Assembly: GCA_039621445.1 (NCBI GenBank)
Contig: CP154956.1
Coordinates: 86,304,251 to 86,368,250 of the forward strand
Length of the DNA: 64,000 bases
Reading direction: 5' to 3'
Source of the DNA: Euglena gracilis
Lineage: Eukaryota > Euglenida > Euglenophyceae > Euglenales
Shown here: one piece after another, positions 11,400 to 21,990 of the stretch
How positions within the stretch are numbered: position 1 is the first letter of the stretch
Layout: each line of letters begins with the position of its first letter
Notes under the pieces: generated by a model
What the model saw: the letters and a program-made list of their open reading frames with translations, nothing else
Told to the model about the DNA's origin: nothing
Databases searched by the model: none
Program-made: the position numbers and the translations under genes

Positions 11400-11896
11400 A
11401 CGAAGTGCCAGCTATGATTCCTAGAGCCAAGTTCTCTCCCACCCCTCCATCCATATTCCTGTCCTCCCCTCTCCTTGCACCACACCTACTTGCCATGAGG
11501 CTTCCTCATCATATATTTCACTTTTTTTGGCCAAAAAGCGCATATTTTGTATTTTGCCAATATTTAGCCAATATAGGGGGTGTTCCCCCCGTGACCCCCC
11601 CCCCCGTGACCCCCCCGTGACCCGAACAAGGACCCTTTTCGGTGAAATTTTGTCGGGAAAAATATGGCTGGTGATGCCTAATTTGATAAAATTCTGGGGC
11701 ATATTCCTAATTTTGAGGCGTAAATTTTTCAAATTTGGGCTTGGTGATTCCTAATTTGGTGTCAAAATCCCAATTTTAGGTGTGGGGATTCCTAATTTGT
11801 GGAATTTTTCTCCAAAAATTCCGGCTTGGTGATTCCTAATTTTGCCACCAAAAATGTGGTGTTCCCCCCGTGACCCCCCCGTGACCCGAACCACCC
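11400..11896. repeat. GTGACCCCCCCGTGACCC / CCTAATTT repeats
   Basis: GTGATTCCTAATTT motifs and CCCGTGACCCCCC blocks occur at 11,580-11,625 and 11,865-11,890. No gene. Confidence 0.5.
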
Positions 11897-12092
11897 CCAT
11901 ACATACATATATATACATATATATATATACATATATATACATATACATATATGTATAATATTACATATATATATATATATATATATATTCTATATATAAA
12001 TAATATATATATATATATATATTAATATATATATATCTATATATAATATATATTATATAGATATATATATATATTATATATATTTATTTGTA
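11897..12092. repeat. TA microsatellite
   Basis: Alternating TA with occasional C/G, ending where the left arm of the giant inverted repeat begins. Confidence 0.9.
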
Positions 12093-12458
12093 CATAGCCC
12101 TTCCCACAGACACAGCCCGCCGCCTCCCTTTCCTGCTTTCCCACCCACCCGCGCGAGGGTTTGCACTCACCGCCAATGGGCCCGGCCCATCTGTACATAG
12201 CCCACTCCCCTCGAACACACAAACCCAGTAGGCTGTGCCACTGGTCGGTGGATTGGGTGCGCCCCTCTGTCCCCCAATCCACCGACCAGTGGCGGTGGCG
12301 CAGCCCACTGGATTTGAATGTTCAGAGAAGGGAGGCTGTATAAAGCGGAAATGTAGACGAGGGCGTTGTATAGATGACGGTGTGAAGGGAAGGCCCCAAA
12401 ATAGTATGAAATAGCCCAAATTGACCTCAAAAATGCAGTCAAATATGTGGGAATGGGA

Positions 12459-12490
<32 letters not shown>

Positions 12491-12624
12491 TATATATTAA
12501 TTATATATAGAGAGATATATATAGATATATATATATATCTATATATATACATATACACATATATACATACATATACATATATATACATATACACATATTC
12601 ATGGGTGTGGTGTGTGTGTGTGTC

Positions 12625-12657
<33 letters not shown>

Positions 12658-13340
12658 CCCACACATATATATATACTAGTGGGTGTGTGGTGTGTGTTGG
12701 TATATATATATATATATCTCTTTTGTTATTATATATATATATATATAGATATCTATATCTATCTATCTCTATCTCTCTCTATCTATTCTCTCTCTCTCTC
12801 TCTCTCCTCTCTCTCTCCTCTATCTCTATTCTCTCTCTTTCTCTCTCTCTCTTATATATATCTCTCTCCCTCTCTCTTTCTTTTTCTTCTCTCTCTCTCT
12901 TCTCTCTCTCTCTCTCTGCTCTCTCTCTTTTTTCCTCTCTCTCTCTCTCTCTCTCTTCTCTTCTCTCTCTCTCTCTCTCTCTCGTTCCCCCTTTCTTTTG
13001 CCTTTTGCGTCCCTTTGGGGCTCCCTTCTTTTGGGGCCTTCCCTTCACACCGTCATCTATACAACGCCCTCGTCTACATTTCCGCTTTATACAGCCTCCC
13101 TTCTCTGAACATTCAAATCCAGTGGGCTGCGCCACCGCCACTGGTCGGTGGATTGGGGGACAGAGGGGCGCACCCAATCCACCGACCAGTGGCACAGCCT
13201 ACTGGGTTTGTGTGTTCGAGGGGAGTGGGCTATGTACAGATGGGCCGGGCCCATTGGCGGTGAGTGCAAACCCTCGCGCGGGTGGGTGGGAAAGCAGGAA
13301 AGGGAGGCGGCGGGCTGTGTCTGTGGGAAGGGCTATGTAC
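12093..13340. repeat. Giant inverted repeat with ~310-bp arms
   Basis: The left arm (about 12,093-12,405) and right arm (about 13,030-13,340) are reverse complements with hardly any visible difference. Translations of the left arm on minus and the right arm on plus are identical for more than 60 residues. Each arm holds an inner palindrome CCACTGGTCGGTGGATTGGG facing its complement. The loop (12,406-13,029) is almost all TA, GT and CT microsatellite. The arms show no recognised coding domain. Confidence 0.9.
12455..13000. repeat. TA, GT/CA and CT microsatellites in the loop
   Basis: The order is TA (12,455-12,600), mixed GT/CA/TA (12,601-12,760), then CT with interruptions (12,761-12,990). 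Long Ser/Leu or Arg/Glu frames here are translations of the CT repeat. Confidence 0.95.
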
Positions 13341-14470
13341 AAATGGGCCGGGCTGGCGAGCGGTTAAAACGGAATAACCAGGTGGCAGGTGCGAGGAGGG
13401 CGAGGTACTTCGCCGGATGGTCGGTGGATTCGGTTCGCCCCACCACCGCGAAATTTGAGGGTGTATCCTAATCTTCTTGCCCACGAGACAGTACACATCG
13501 CTGTGTGCAAAAAATTTTGTGTAAACTATCCTCCTTTTGAAGTTTCACTTTTAGCCTAAATCCTCGCCTGTTTCGTGTCCCGAGACCACGTGCCATGAAA
13601 ATTTTCCAGCCCAGGAGCGCAACCGGCGCACGGATGGGAAGTGCGCAGGGAAACAGAGTGGCAATGGGCAAAAGACTGAAGTGATTGTGACAGAATTGGA
13701 GTTGCTTCGGGTACTTTTTCGATAAATTACTGAACCACTCTTCCGAGCAAATCGCAAATTATGAGGGCAGAATTTTTCAGCAAATGGCAACGAACCCAGA
13801 TTGCATGATCACACGTTTCTGTGGCTGGGTACTGGTGGTCTTGAAGATGTTTTTTTTTCCGTTTCAGAGAGGAGGACATATTCAGGTTCTTGTTTGCCGG
13901 ACGACTGCCACCAAAAGTTTCACAAGGCAGTTGCCTGGAGGCCTGCATCGTGGTTTTATGATGTATTTGAGGGGTTGGTAGGCGTGAGGCCTTATGACCT
14001 GCTGTGCCTCAAAACGTCGTCGGGCTTTATCTTTCTTTGTCCTTATCAGTCGTCCGCCTTTGGGACCACTGCCCTGCCCACGATGCGGCAGGGCCAATCC
14101 TGAACCCTGTCCAAGTTCACGGGAATCCAGTGAAAATCCTGCCAGGTGCTGGGTGATCAGACTTGTCAAAATTTTTGTGGCGGTCGTCCAGCGAACAAGT
14201 CCAGCGAAGACATCCCGCAGTGCTCAATAACCCCTTGGCCGATTGGAAGTTTTGCACAGAAAAAAATTGGGTGGTGTGACTGGCACCCTTGTTTACAAAA
14301 TTGAAGACGACTTACCCCACGTGCCGAGAAAGTCGAAAGAAAATTGGCATAAGGCTCATCAGGGGGGATGATGGTGGATGACGATTGGCGGTACTGCTGT
14401 GACAGTTGCCGCAACTCCGTCTGCGGGGCACGTGCCTATCCCCAATATTTACCACTACCCCCCCTTATTT
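13341..14470. other. Low-repeat stretch, possibly an eroded TIR element
   Basis: TTGCCGGACGACTGCCACCA near 13,900 is complementary in most positions to a segment near 14,172-14,192, which suggests an old inverted-repeat element. A good acceptor-like tract (TTTTTTTTCCGTTTCAG) ends at about 13,867 and a mixed-composition frame follows to about 14,103, but no donor or domain supports an exon. Confidence 0.3.
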
Positions 14471-14639
14471 GACCCCCCCCCTTAGTTGAGCATTTGGGTC
14501 TGGGGAAATTTTTTTTTAAGGTGCCGAAGGCGCCGAAAATTTTTTTGGCCTCTCTCAAAGCCAAATTTTTGACTTATTTGACAATTGAGCTTTGGGTGTC
14601 CTTAGGCCGGATGTGCTCAATATTTAAGGGTGTGGCGAA

Positions 14640-15172
14640 AGAAAATACATTGCCCCCTCCCCCAGGGCAGAACGGGAATCGGCCAAACAGCCAGGGTGGG
14701 GGGTCGACCCCCCCCACCCCCTGCATGGTGGGGGCGGGGCAGGGGGAGGGGGTCCCGCGGGACCCCCCTGTTGAGTTGCGAACTCAACTGGACCGGTCGA
14801 GTTCGAGGGGGGGGTGTCCGGGGCCTGGACTAACAAAACAGGCACGGGGGGGGGGGGGCCTGCGGGACCCCCCTGTCGAGGTCCGAACTCAATCAGGCAA
14901 GGGACTCGAATGCCTAACCTCTGGGGGTCGACCCCCCCCCCCCCACCTCTACCCGTATTTCCGGCAGCACCATTTTTTGGACCCAATTTTTTTTTTCACA
15001 CCTTCCAAAATTTCACCATTTTTGCAGAAATTTTGATTTTGAGAGGTTTTTGAAGCAAAAAATGTTGTTGAAAATCCAGAGGAAAAAACCACAGTAAATT
15101 TTTTCTGTGCCAAAAGTTTGGTCCAATTTTTTTGATCATTTTTTTCACCCCCTCCTTGACAACCTTTTTTAT
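14640..15172. repeat. Dispersed repeat family A, copy 2
   Basis: It shares GAACGGGAATCGGCCAAACA, the GGTCGACCCCCCC core and GTTGTTGAAAATCCAGAGG with 3,375-3,870. A second, internal GGGTCGACCCCCCCCC lies at about 14,925. Non-coding. Confidence 0.75.
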
Positions 15173-15174
15173 AC

Positions 15175-15278
15175 AAAAATCAACCGACACTAACAGATTC
15201 AGCAGGGGCGCCGGGCGCGAGCGAGCGAAGCGAGCCGCCCGGCGCCCCTGCTGAATCTGTTAGTGTCGGTCGATTTTT
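15175..15278. repeat. 104-bp palindrome, copy 2 of 5
   Basis: Same hairpin as 10,129-10,232 with one arm substitution (AATCAACC instead of AATCGACC). It again directly precedes a composite element. Confidence 0.9.
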
Positions 15279-15280
15279 CT

Positions 15281-16258
15281 AAAACCTATTTTGTCTGGGC
15301 CCGACGGCTGTCTTGATATTCATTCGACTGAAACGCCTGGACAAAAATATGGTCAAAAAAGTGGTTTTTGGCCCATTAACGGGCGCCTGAATGGAAATCG
15401 ACTGACATAAACGGCGCCTGAATGGAAATCGACCGACATAAACGGTTTCCGATGCCTTGGAAATCGACCAACCTTTTGTTTCCTTTTTTGAATGCCTTTT
15501 TGTTCCGTTTTGGGACATTGTCAGTTTCAGCCTGAAACCCATTCGACCAACCTTTTGTCTCTTTTTTTTCAGAATACTTTTTTTTTCTTTTTTCAATCTC
15601 TATATCAAGAACTGTCTCTTAAACGCAGACGCTGACTTGAGTTTGCGTTTCGAAACGCAGACTCAGGCCGAATAACAGACTCAGCGTTTCGAAACACAGA
15701 CTCAGGCCACAGTCTGCGTTTTTTTAGAAACACAGATTTTGACCAAAGCCATGTTGCTATGAACACAGCCTTGGCCCGAAATCCGATGATGTCAATAGAA
15801 TTGCAATACAGGCGTCGAGCCCAGAAAATAGGTTTGACATTGCCAAATCTCCTCACCCGAAAGCTTTTCTTTCAGATGACCAGTGATGACAACTGGTTCA
15901 GGACAATTTGTCGAATGCTTTTTCTGAAGGTCCAATCTTAAGCACTGTCCTTCCGTCTGTTCCATCCAAAGTTCAGCCAGCTGTGATCACCTGGCCACAA
16001 AATTTGGTTTTTGTCTGATCCATACCTCCTCCACAACCCCATAGGACCAAAAATGTCGAAAAAAAGGGAAATCCAAAATATCCAAAAAGTCACTAAAAAT
16101 TCCCAATCTGACCAGCAACAGATTTCAATGGAATGGAAATCGACCGACATAAACGGGCGCCTGAATGGAAATCGACCGACATAAACAATTTCAGCCTGAA
16201 ATCCGTTAATGTCAGTAGAATTTCAAGACAGGCGTCGGGCCCAGAAAATAGGTTTTAA
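15281..16258 (+). mobile_element. Composite TIR element, copy 2
   Basis: Same ends and internal order as 10,235-11,399 but with fewer 33-bp tandem units. It has an extra CGTTTCGAAACGCAGACTCA repeat at about 15,647-15,700. The conserved middle (TTTCTTTCAGATGACCAGTG onward) is intact. Confidence 0.8.
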
Positions 16259-16339
16259 ACCTGAAAATTTGAGGGGTTTTTTTGTGAAAAAATGTGGGTT
16301 TCCATAAAAAAATCACGATATTTTGGGTTCATTTTTAGT

Positions 16340-16475
16340 GCCAGACGGTTGACTGGGGGGGGGGGTGGTGGGTAGTCGGCCGACTACCCAATTGGTCGGC
16401 CGATATGCCTGGTCGGTAAGTCGGTGAGACAGGGTGGGGGGGGGTAGTGGGTAGTCGGCCGACTACCCACTCTAA
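16340..16475. repeat. GTAGTCGGCCGACTACCC palindromes
   Basis: GGGTAGTCGGCCGACTACCC occurs twice. The same family appears at 29,410-29,505 and, diverged, at 22,620-22,760. It usually sits beside G runs and a CTCTAATGTACTAACGGGTC tail. Confidence 0.75.
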
Positions 16476-16795
16476 TGTACTAACGGGTCAGTATCGCCGA
16501 CTTTTAAGCCCCCCCCCGAAAAAACTTTTGTCCAAATCACCTCAATGTCAGCAAGGTTCCCAGGCTGTTTTTAAACACGTTGTTTAAAACAGGTTTTTTC
16601 CCTATTTGTGGTGTTTTATTTAAAAAAAAAACACACCCTTTTTTAAAAACAAAAAACCTTTTTTAAACCGTTTTTTATTCATGAAAGTTTTTTTGCTTTG
16701 TTTTAAAAAAAAACGGGAACCTTGAACGTCAGTCAAAACCCACCCAAATGGCTCCAGAACCCCTCAATCGGGGGTGAATATGCAAAAACTGGGGG

Positions 16796-18665
16796 CTCCC
16801 GGATCTGGCCTGGGGGGGGGGGTTGTGGGCCGACCCTAGGGTCGGCCCAATACGACCCTAGGGTCGGTAGGGTCGCTAGGTTCGTCCCCCCCCCCCCCAG
16901 GACGTGGGGTGGGCCGACCCCAGGGTCGTCGGTGCTAGGGTCGTGGGCCGACCCTAGGGTCGACCCTAGGGTCGGCCCACCCCACGACCTCGCCCCCCCC
17001 ACAGAAAAAATTTGGGATTTTTTTTTTGTTCTGATGAACAACAATTGAAGGTTGGAACTGTAGGATGCTGGACTTGGACGTAAAAATCGCAATGAGCAAA
17101 GGCGCACATGTCCCTTGTGTTGCTCAACTGTTCGAGGGCCCCAAAATAACAAAATCCCTTGTGTTTCCGGGTTGTTTTGGGGGGCAAATCCCTTGTGTTG
17201 CTCAACTGTTCGAGGGCCCCAAAATAACAAAATCCCTTGTGTTGCTCAACTGTTCGAGGGCCCCAAAATAACAAAATCCCTTGTGTTTCCGAGTCGTTTT
17301 GGGGGGCAAATCCCTTGTGTTGCTCAACTGTTCGAGGGCCCCAAAATAAAATAACCCTTGTGTTTCCGAGTCGTTTTGGGGGGCAAATCCCTTGTGTTGC
17401 CCAACTGTTCGAGGGCCCCAAAATAACAAAATCCCTTGTGTTTCCGGGTTGTTTTGGGGGGCAAATCCCTTGTGCTGTTCAACTGTTCGAGGGCCCCAAA
17501 ATAACAAAATCCCTTGCGTTTCCGAGTCGTTTTGGGGGGCAAATCCCTTGTGTTGCCCAATTGTTTGAGGGCCCCAAAATAACAAAATCCCTTGTGTTTC
17601 CGGGTTGTTTTGGGGGGCAAATCCCTTGTGTTGCTCAACTGTTCGAGGGCCCCAAAATAAAAAAATCCCTTATGTTTCCGGGTTGTTTTGGGGGGCAAAT
17701 CCCTTGTGTTACTCAACTGTTCGAGGCCCCCAATATAATAAAATCCCTTGTGTTTCCGAGTCGTTTTGGGGGGCAAATCCCTTGTGTTGCTCAACTGTTC
17801 GAGGGCCCCAAAATAACAAAATCCCTTGTGTTTCCGGGTTGTTTTGGGGGGCAAATCCCTTGTGTTGTTCAACTGTTCGAGGGCCCCAAAATAACAAAAT
17901 CCCTTGCGTTTCCGAGTCGTTTTGGGGGGGCAAATCCCTTATGTTTCCGGGTTGTTTTGGGGGGCAAATCAAGGGATTTGCCCCCCAAAACGACTCGGAA
18001 TCACAAGGGATTTGCCTCCCAAAACGACTTGGAAACACAAGGAATTTGCCCCCCAAAACGACCCGGAAACACAAGGGATTTTGTTATTTTGGGGCCCTCG
18101 AACAGTCGAACAACACAAGGGATTTGCCCCCCAAAGCAACTCGGAAACACAAGGGATTTGCCCCCCAAAACGACTCGGAAACACAAGGGATTTTATTATA
18201 TTGGGGGCCTCGAACAGTTGAGCAACGCAAGGGATTTGCCTTGTGTTGTTCGACTGTTCGAGGCCCCAAAATAACAAAATCCGTTGTGATTCTGAGTCGT
18301 TTTGGTGCAAATCCCTTGTGTTGTTCGACTGTTCGAGGACCCCAAAAGCACAAAAAACCTCATGTCACCAAGCATTTTTGGGGTGTATTTTAGCATAAGT
18401 AATCAATATTAGTATTTCCTCCTTTTGTTTTCTTTGTATTTGAAGGCCTAAAACATCAAAAAAAATTCGAAATTTTTTTGATAGGGGGGTCGAGGTCGTG
18501 GGGTGGGCCGACCCTGGGGTCGGCCCACGACCCTAGCATGGGCGACCCTAAGGTCGGCCCACTACCCTAGAGCGACTTTAGCGACCCTAGCGACCCTAGG
18601 GTCATATTGGGCCGACCCTAGGGTCGGCCCACAACCCCCCCCCCCCCAGGCCAGATCTACCCCCC
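16796..18665. mobile_element. TIR element carrying a minisatellite
   Basis: The ends are inverted repeats of roughly 90 bp: GGATCTGGCCTGGGG, a G run, then GTTGTGGGCCGACCCTAGGG, with the complement at the right. AAAACTGGGGG flanks both sides (16,785-16,795 and 18,666-18,676), consistent with a 9-11-bp target duplication of the Mutator type. An unoccupied relative of the target lies in inverted orientation near 23,560-23,720. A short relative with one minisatellite unit lies at about 36,990-37,290. No transposase frame. Confidence 0.75.
17105..18360. repeat. ~77-bp composite minisatellite with inversion
   Basis: The array alternates sub-unit A (CCCTTGTGTTGCTCAACTGT, then CGAGGGCCCCAAAATAACAA) with sub-unit B (CCCTTGTGTTTCCGGGTTGT, then TTTGGGGGGCAAAT). 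It runs forward from about 17,105 to 17,969, flips to the reverse orientation from 17,970 to about 18,238, then flips back to 18,360. Long frames on both strands are translations of the array. Confidence 0.9.
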
Positions 18666-18869
18666 AAAACTGGGGGGGGGATGTCCATAGAATGCCTCTC
18701 CCCATTGGATTTTCAATATAATGGCCCCAAATACATCAGAAAAGGGGATTTCACACAAAAAGGACTTAGCCCTCCAAGTATGTTGCCAACATAGAAGGGA
18801 TTTTGTTATTTGAGGGGGGGTGCAGGGCAGGCATTATTTTTTTTTAAGGCGGAATTTCTCAAAAAATTT

Positions 18870-18955
18870 TAAGGCGTTTTTTAAGGTTTTTTAAGGTTTT
18901 TTAAGGTTTTTTTGAGGATTTTAAAGAAATTTTAAGGTTTTTTAAGGCATTTTTT
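18870..18955 (+). repeat. Subterminal TTTTTTAAGG repeats (left)
   Basis: Several TTTTTTAAGG decamers and variants lie just inside the left TIR. The matching right array is at 20,037-20,130. Repeated subterminal motifs are typical transposase-binding regions in hAT elements; that role is inferred here. Confidence 0.8.
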
Positions 18956-18967
18956 TCCTCAGGTAAA

Positions 18968-19072
18968 ATGTCAGACCCCAAAGATGGCCTGATGGCTTCA
19001 GACTCCTCTGTGGCTTCGGAACGCCCAAGGAAGAAGCCTAGGGCGAAGCATGGGGATCAGGGCAGTTCATGA
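18968..19072 (+). CDS. Small basic ORF in the hAT-like element
   Basis: ATG to TGA, 34 codons, following CCTCAGGTAAA. The product is Ser- and Asp-rich at its start and has a basic stretch (ERPRKKPRAKHG) that resembles a nuclear localisation signal. It could be the remnant of a transposase N-terminus, an exon fragment or chance. No family is recognised. Confidence 0.25.
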   Translation: MSDPKDGLMASDSSVASERPRKKPRAKHGDQGSS

Positions 19073-19257
19073 GAGACAGTTATTGTCAACAGGCAAGCAA
19101 ACGTCCTGAATAGGGTCAGAAATTTAAAGTAATTGCAATGAAAAAAAATGGATGGTTTCGAGTTTCGAGTTTCGAGGTGACCCACTCTGTATCCCATGCA
19201 ACAAGGTGTTGAGCAATGTGTATGGCAGCACACTGCAGGGCACGCGTTTGGTATTGC

Positions 19258-19690
19258 TCACATGAAAAGTTTGATTATTTTCTCGGTGTTGATGAGGCCA
19301 TCTGGTGTGGGTGAACGGGTTGCCGCATTGCGGGTCTGCAAATCCGCGATTCTGGTTTGGATATCCACTGTGTCATTTTGCCACTGTTGTTGCAAATTCT
19401 CAATCCTACTTGCGACATTCGAGATTTTGGGTGTGAAAGCTTGCAAATTCATCAGGAATTTCTCCACAATGGCAAGATTTCTGCTCCAAACAAGAAATTT
19501 CTTCCAACTGCTGCACATAAGTGCGGGGATCAAAACTTTCGCGTGCTTGGGCAAGAAAGTGGGAAAAACTCGCGGAATCACCACTCAATTGGAGAACGTG
19601 CTGTTTCGCTTCTTGAAATGCTGTGGCAAGTGAGGGAAACTGCTCCAGCGTAGTAAATTGTCCCAAATCGGGATTTTTTTTGTTGTTCAT
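19258..19690 (-). pseudogene. Antisense gene fragment with a frameshift, coiled-coil-like
   Basis: On the minus strand one frame starts at 19,690 (ATG) and reads a Gln/Leu-rich, helix-prone sequence (SFSHFLAQARESFDPRTYVQ). Near 19,490 the protein-like composition switches to another frame (NVASRIENLQQQWQND) that continues to a stop at 19,258. Together they look like one helical, coiled-coil-like protein broken by a single frameshift. Lying wholly inside the hAT-like element, it is best explained as captured host sequence. Family not recognised. Confidence 0.4.
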
Positions 19691-20036
19691 GCAACTTTTG
19701 CTACAATTGCACTTTTGAGCAATTTGGGTTCCTCTAAGAATGTCCTCTAAGAATGTCTCAAGTAATTCAAATCAAGAAATATGTGGTTGCAAGTTTTGCT
19801 TTTTCTGGCCGTGTGTCACAGCCTTTGGTGAACCGAGGCCAACCGAACTATGCCAGAAACCTTGGCAAACAATCCGGTTTTCATATTGTTTGTTCACAAT
19901 CGCTTCTGCATTGACTGGCTTTATATGGGGTTTCAGACATAACATTATTTGTTTGGTGCAAAAATAATTTTTCTCAGGGAGAATTTTTAAGGTTTTTTAA
20001 GGTCATCACAGGGAAGAAAAACTTCCGCAGGGTGAT

Positions 20037-20130
20037 TTTTTTAAGGTTTTTTAAGGTTTTTTAAGGTTTTTTAAGGCATTTTGGCAAAAAAAATTTAAGG
20101 TTTTTTAAGGTTTTTTAAGGTTTTTTAAGG
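20037..20130 (+). repeat. Subterminal TTTTTTAAGG repeats (right)
   Basis: At least seven TTTTTTAAGG decamers in direct orientation, interrupted once, end at the right TIR. They match the left array in sequence and in orientation. Confidence 0.85.
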
Positions 20131-20162
20131 CGCCTTAAAAAATAATAATGCCTGGTGCAGGG

Positions 20163-20360
20163 GGGGGGGCGGAGCCCCCCCGCCTATGCCAAAGTGAGCC
20201 ACAAAAACGACTTAGCCCCCGAGTATGTTGCCAACGTAGAAGGGATTTTGTTATTTGAGGCTCGGGTGGGGGTGGAGGGGGGAGTTTTCTGCCCCTCATA
20301 ATGCAGAATGCTTGCATTTCTAAAGGATTTTCATGTAATCCCTGTTTCATCATTGATTTT
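20163..20360. repeat. Right part of the repeat hosting the hAT-like element
   Basis: It contains GGGGCGGAGCCCCCCC, then AGTATGTTGCCAACGTAGAA and GGGATTTTGTTATTTGAGG. The same order occurs inverted at 23,286-23,500. The left part of this host copy is 18,720-18,819. Confidence 0.8.
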
Positions 20361-20505
20361 TTACCCCACCCACACAGGTCGGGCCGACCAGGTCGGCCCG
20401 ACCCGCAATTTGGTCACCCGCGATTTTCCGCACGGAGCCGGTTAGGTCGACTTGCACCCGAAAAGGGGTTGGCAGATAAAAGGGGTTTATTAAAGTAATT
20501 TTTGA

Positions 20506-21024
20506 ATGTCCACTCCAACAGCTTGTGCACAATGGCTCACACTTCTTTCGTACCGATGGTGTGTGCTGGCGACGCACCAGCCTGCCGCACTTATGTGTGT
20601 AAGTGTGGTATGGAGAAGGGATTTCATTACGTGTGAGGAGTGTTTTAAGACAGGAGTGGTAACATCTGTTCAGTCATCCTGGCTTTGGTGCAGGGTTGGT
20701 TGTTGTCTTTGGTTGATTGTACAAGGCCAGCCATCGTTCGATGTTAATTGGCCGTTGATTGTTCCCCCCAGCCCCGAATTCCCCGATTTTAAATGCTCCA
20801 GCTCATTTTTAAACCTGTCCGTCTCCCCTGCTGAATTAAAAAAAATGCCAATCCCAGCCCCCCCCCCCAATTTATGTTTTAAACAACCAATGTATCCCTG
20901 CCCCCCCCCTCCAAATGCATCCATTTGCGAAAGCTTTCGGTTCGTCTGCACAGACTGCCCCACCAGTCTCACCAGTGTGTCTACCCACGGCGCACTGCCC
21001 AGTGCAACCCCAACCGGAACCTGA
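20506..21024 (+). CDS. Hypothetical ORF, 172 codons, doubtful
   Basis: This is an ATG-to-stop frame in comparatively unique sequence. The product is Cys/Pro/Trp-rich with no recognised domain. The overlapping minus frame (GETDRFKNELEHLKSGNSG at about 20,740-20,830) is just as protein-like, so strand and reality are both uncertain. Repeats with GGTCGGGCCGACC motifs flank it, so it may be internal sequence of a TIR element. Confidence 0.2.
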   Translation: MSTPTACAQWLTLLSYRWCVLATHQPAALMCVSVVWRRDFITCEECFKTGVVTSVQSSWLWCRVGCCLWLIVQGQPSFDVNWPLIVPPSPEFPDFKCSSSFLNLSVSPAELKKMPIPAPPPNLCFKQPMYPCPPPPNASICESFRFVCTDCPTSLTSVSTHGALPSATPTGT

Positions 21025-21139
21025 CGTGAGCCTATGTGACAGCTGTGCTCGCGCCTTCCCCCCATCCACAGTCCAGTTCCATTCCACCAGTTGTCCATTT
21101 CTAAGTAGGGGACATTTTACCTTACTTACCAATTGGCCT

Positions 21140-21395
21140 ATTCAAACGAAGGGGGGGGGGGCTTAATTTTCCAAAAGGGGGGGGTAATGCGGATTTCTGG
21201 GGGTCGGGCCGACGAGGTCGGCCCGACCCCCAGGTCGGAATCCCACCAACAGGGGTCGGGCCGACCACAGGTCGGGCCGACCAGGTCGGCATCACCCTCA
21301 GGATGAGCACCCTCAGGAATCCGCACGGAGCCGGGGACCCCCCCCCCTGGGGTTCCGACCCCCCCCCCCCCCGGTGGCCGAGTGAGACGTGCCAA
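21140..21395. repeat. GTCGGGCCGACC terminal repeat
   Basis: Clustered GGTCGGGCCGACC/GGTCGGCCCGACC palindromes lead to GGAATCCGCACGGAGCC, the terminal motif shared with the Mutator-like element at 22,018-23,948. Related ends lie at 20,378-20,440, 29,825-30,030 and 30,420-30,565. Confidence 0.75.
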
Positions 21396-21990
21396 ATTTC
21401 CCCTTAAAACTCACGTAACTGAATGTTTCATGTTTTTAACGTTTTTTATGGGTTTTTAACGTTTTGGGGGGGGGTGTGAACACAAAAAAATTAGTGAACA
21501 CACTTGAGCACAAAAAGGTTTGGTGAACACAGGTGAACAACACAACAACAACACAGGTGAACAACACAAGTTTTCTGGGTGAAGACATGTTACACAGAAA
21601 AATTTTATGGCCCAGCGGGGTGTCCAGCCGAGAATGCAGACTCCCTCCCCCGGGGGGTCCGCTAAAATAAGGTTTGGGCTCCTAAATTTTTGGAACAATT
21701 AAAATTGCCAGAAATGGCGTTTTTGGGTGGTGTTGTTCCCCCCCAATTTTGGCTGAATATTTCCAACCAGTTGGGTTTGGGCTTTTTTTGCCTGTTTTGG
21801 GGTAGTGCCGGGTCCAGCTGCCAGCTGGCTGGACCCGATTTCGCCGTGCCAAGGGGGGTATGGGGGTCCACACCTTTTTACAGCCAGCAGGTACCCATGG
21901 CACCCTCGTACCTCACGATGCATTTCTTGTTCAAAATTAAGCCAGAAAGGATCCATTTTTCGAATCTTTTACCGAGGGGGGAAACTATTC
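21396..21990. repeat. Intergenic repeats with CCAGC-rich segment
   Basis: AACACAGGTGAACAACACAA repeats occur at 21,480-21,570. The segment 21,650-21,860 (ending CCAGCTGCCAGCTGGCTGGA) resembles 41,520-41,790. No gene. Confidence 0.45.

Larger units (their letters stand above)
18828..20154. mobile_element. hAT-like DNA transposon with exact 8-bp target duplication
   Basis: The 24-bp TIRs are CAGGCATTATTTTTTTTTAA GGCG on the left and the complement of CAGGCATTATTATTTTTTAA GGCG on the right. The target duplication GTGCAGGG is exact (18,820-18,827 and 20,155-20,162). The related sequence at 23,286-23,570 (inverted) runs through this point without the element, so the empty site is seen directly. 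TTTTTTAAGG decamers are tandemly repeated inside both ends. At 1,327 bp it has no intact transposase and is therefore non-autonomous. Gene-like fragments inside are listed separately. hAT elements classically make 8-bp duplications and often start CAG. Confidence 0.9.

Noticed and set aside
12601-13367. Two overlapping long plus frames (220 and 251 codons)
   Set aside because: They are Ser/Leu translations of the CT microsatellite running into one arm of the inverted repeat; the same arm is read on the other strand at 12.1 kb.
17105-18360. CRISPR-like array
   Set aside because: Sub-units are contiguous with no unique spacers, the array inverts, and the surroundings are eukaryotic.
17237-18393. 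A 345-codon plus frame and several long frames on both strands
   Set aside because: They are translations of the ~77-bp minisatellite; the unit happens to lack stops in several frames.
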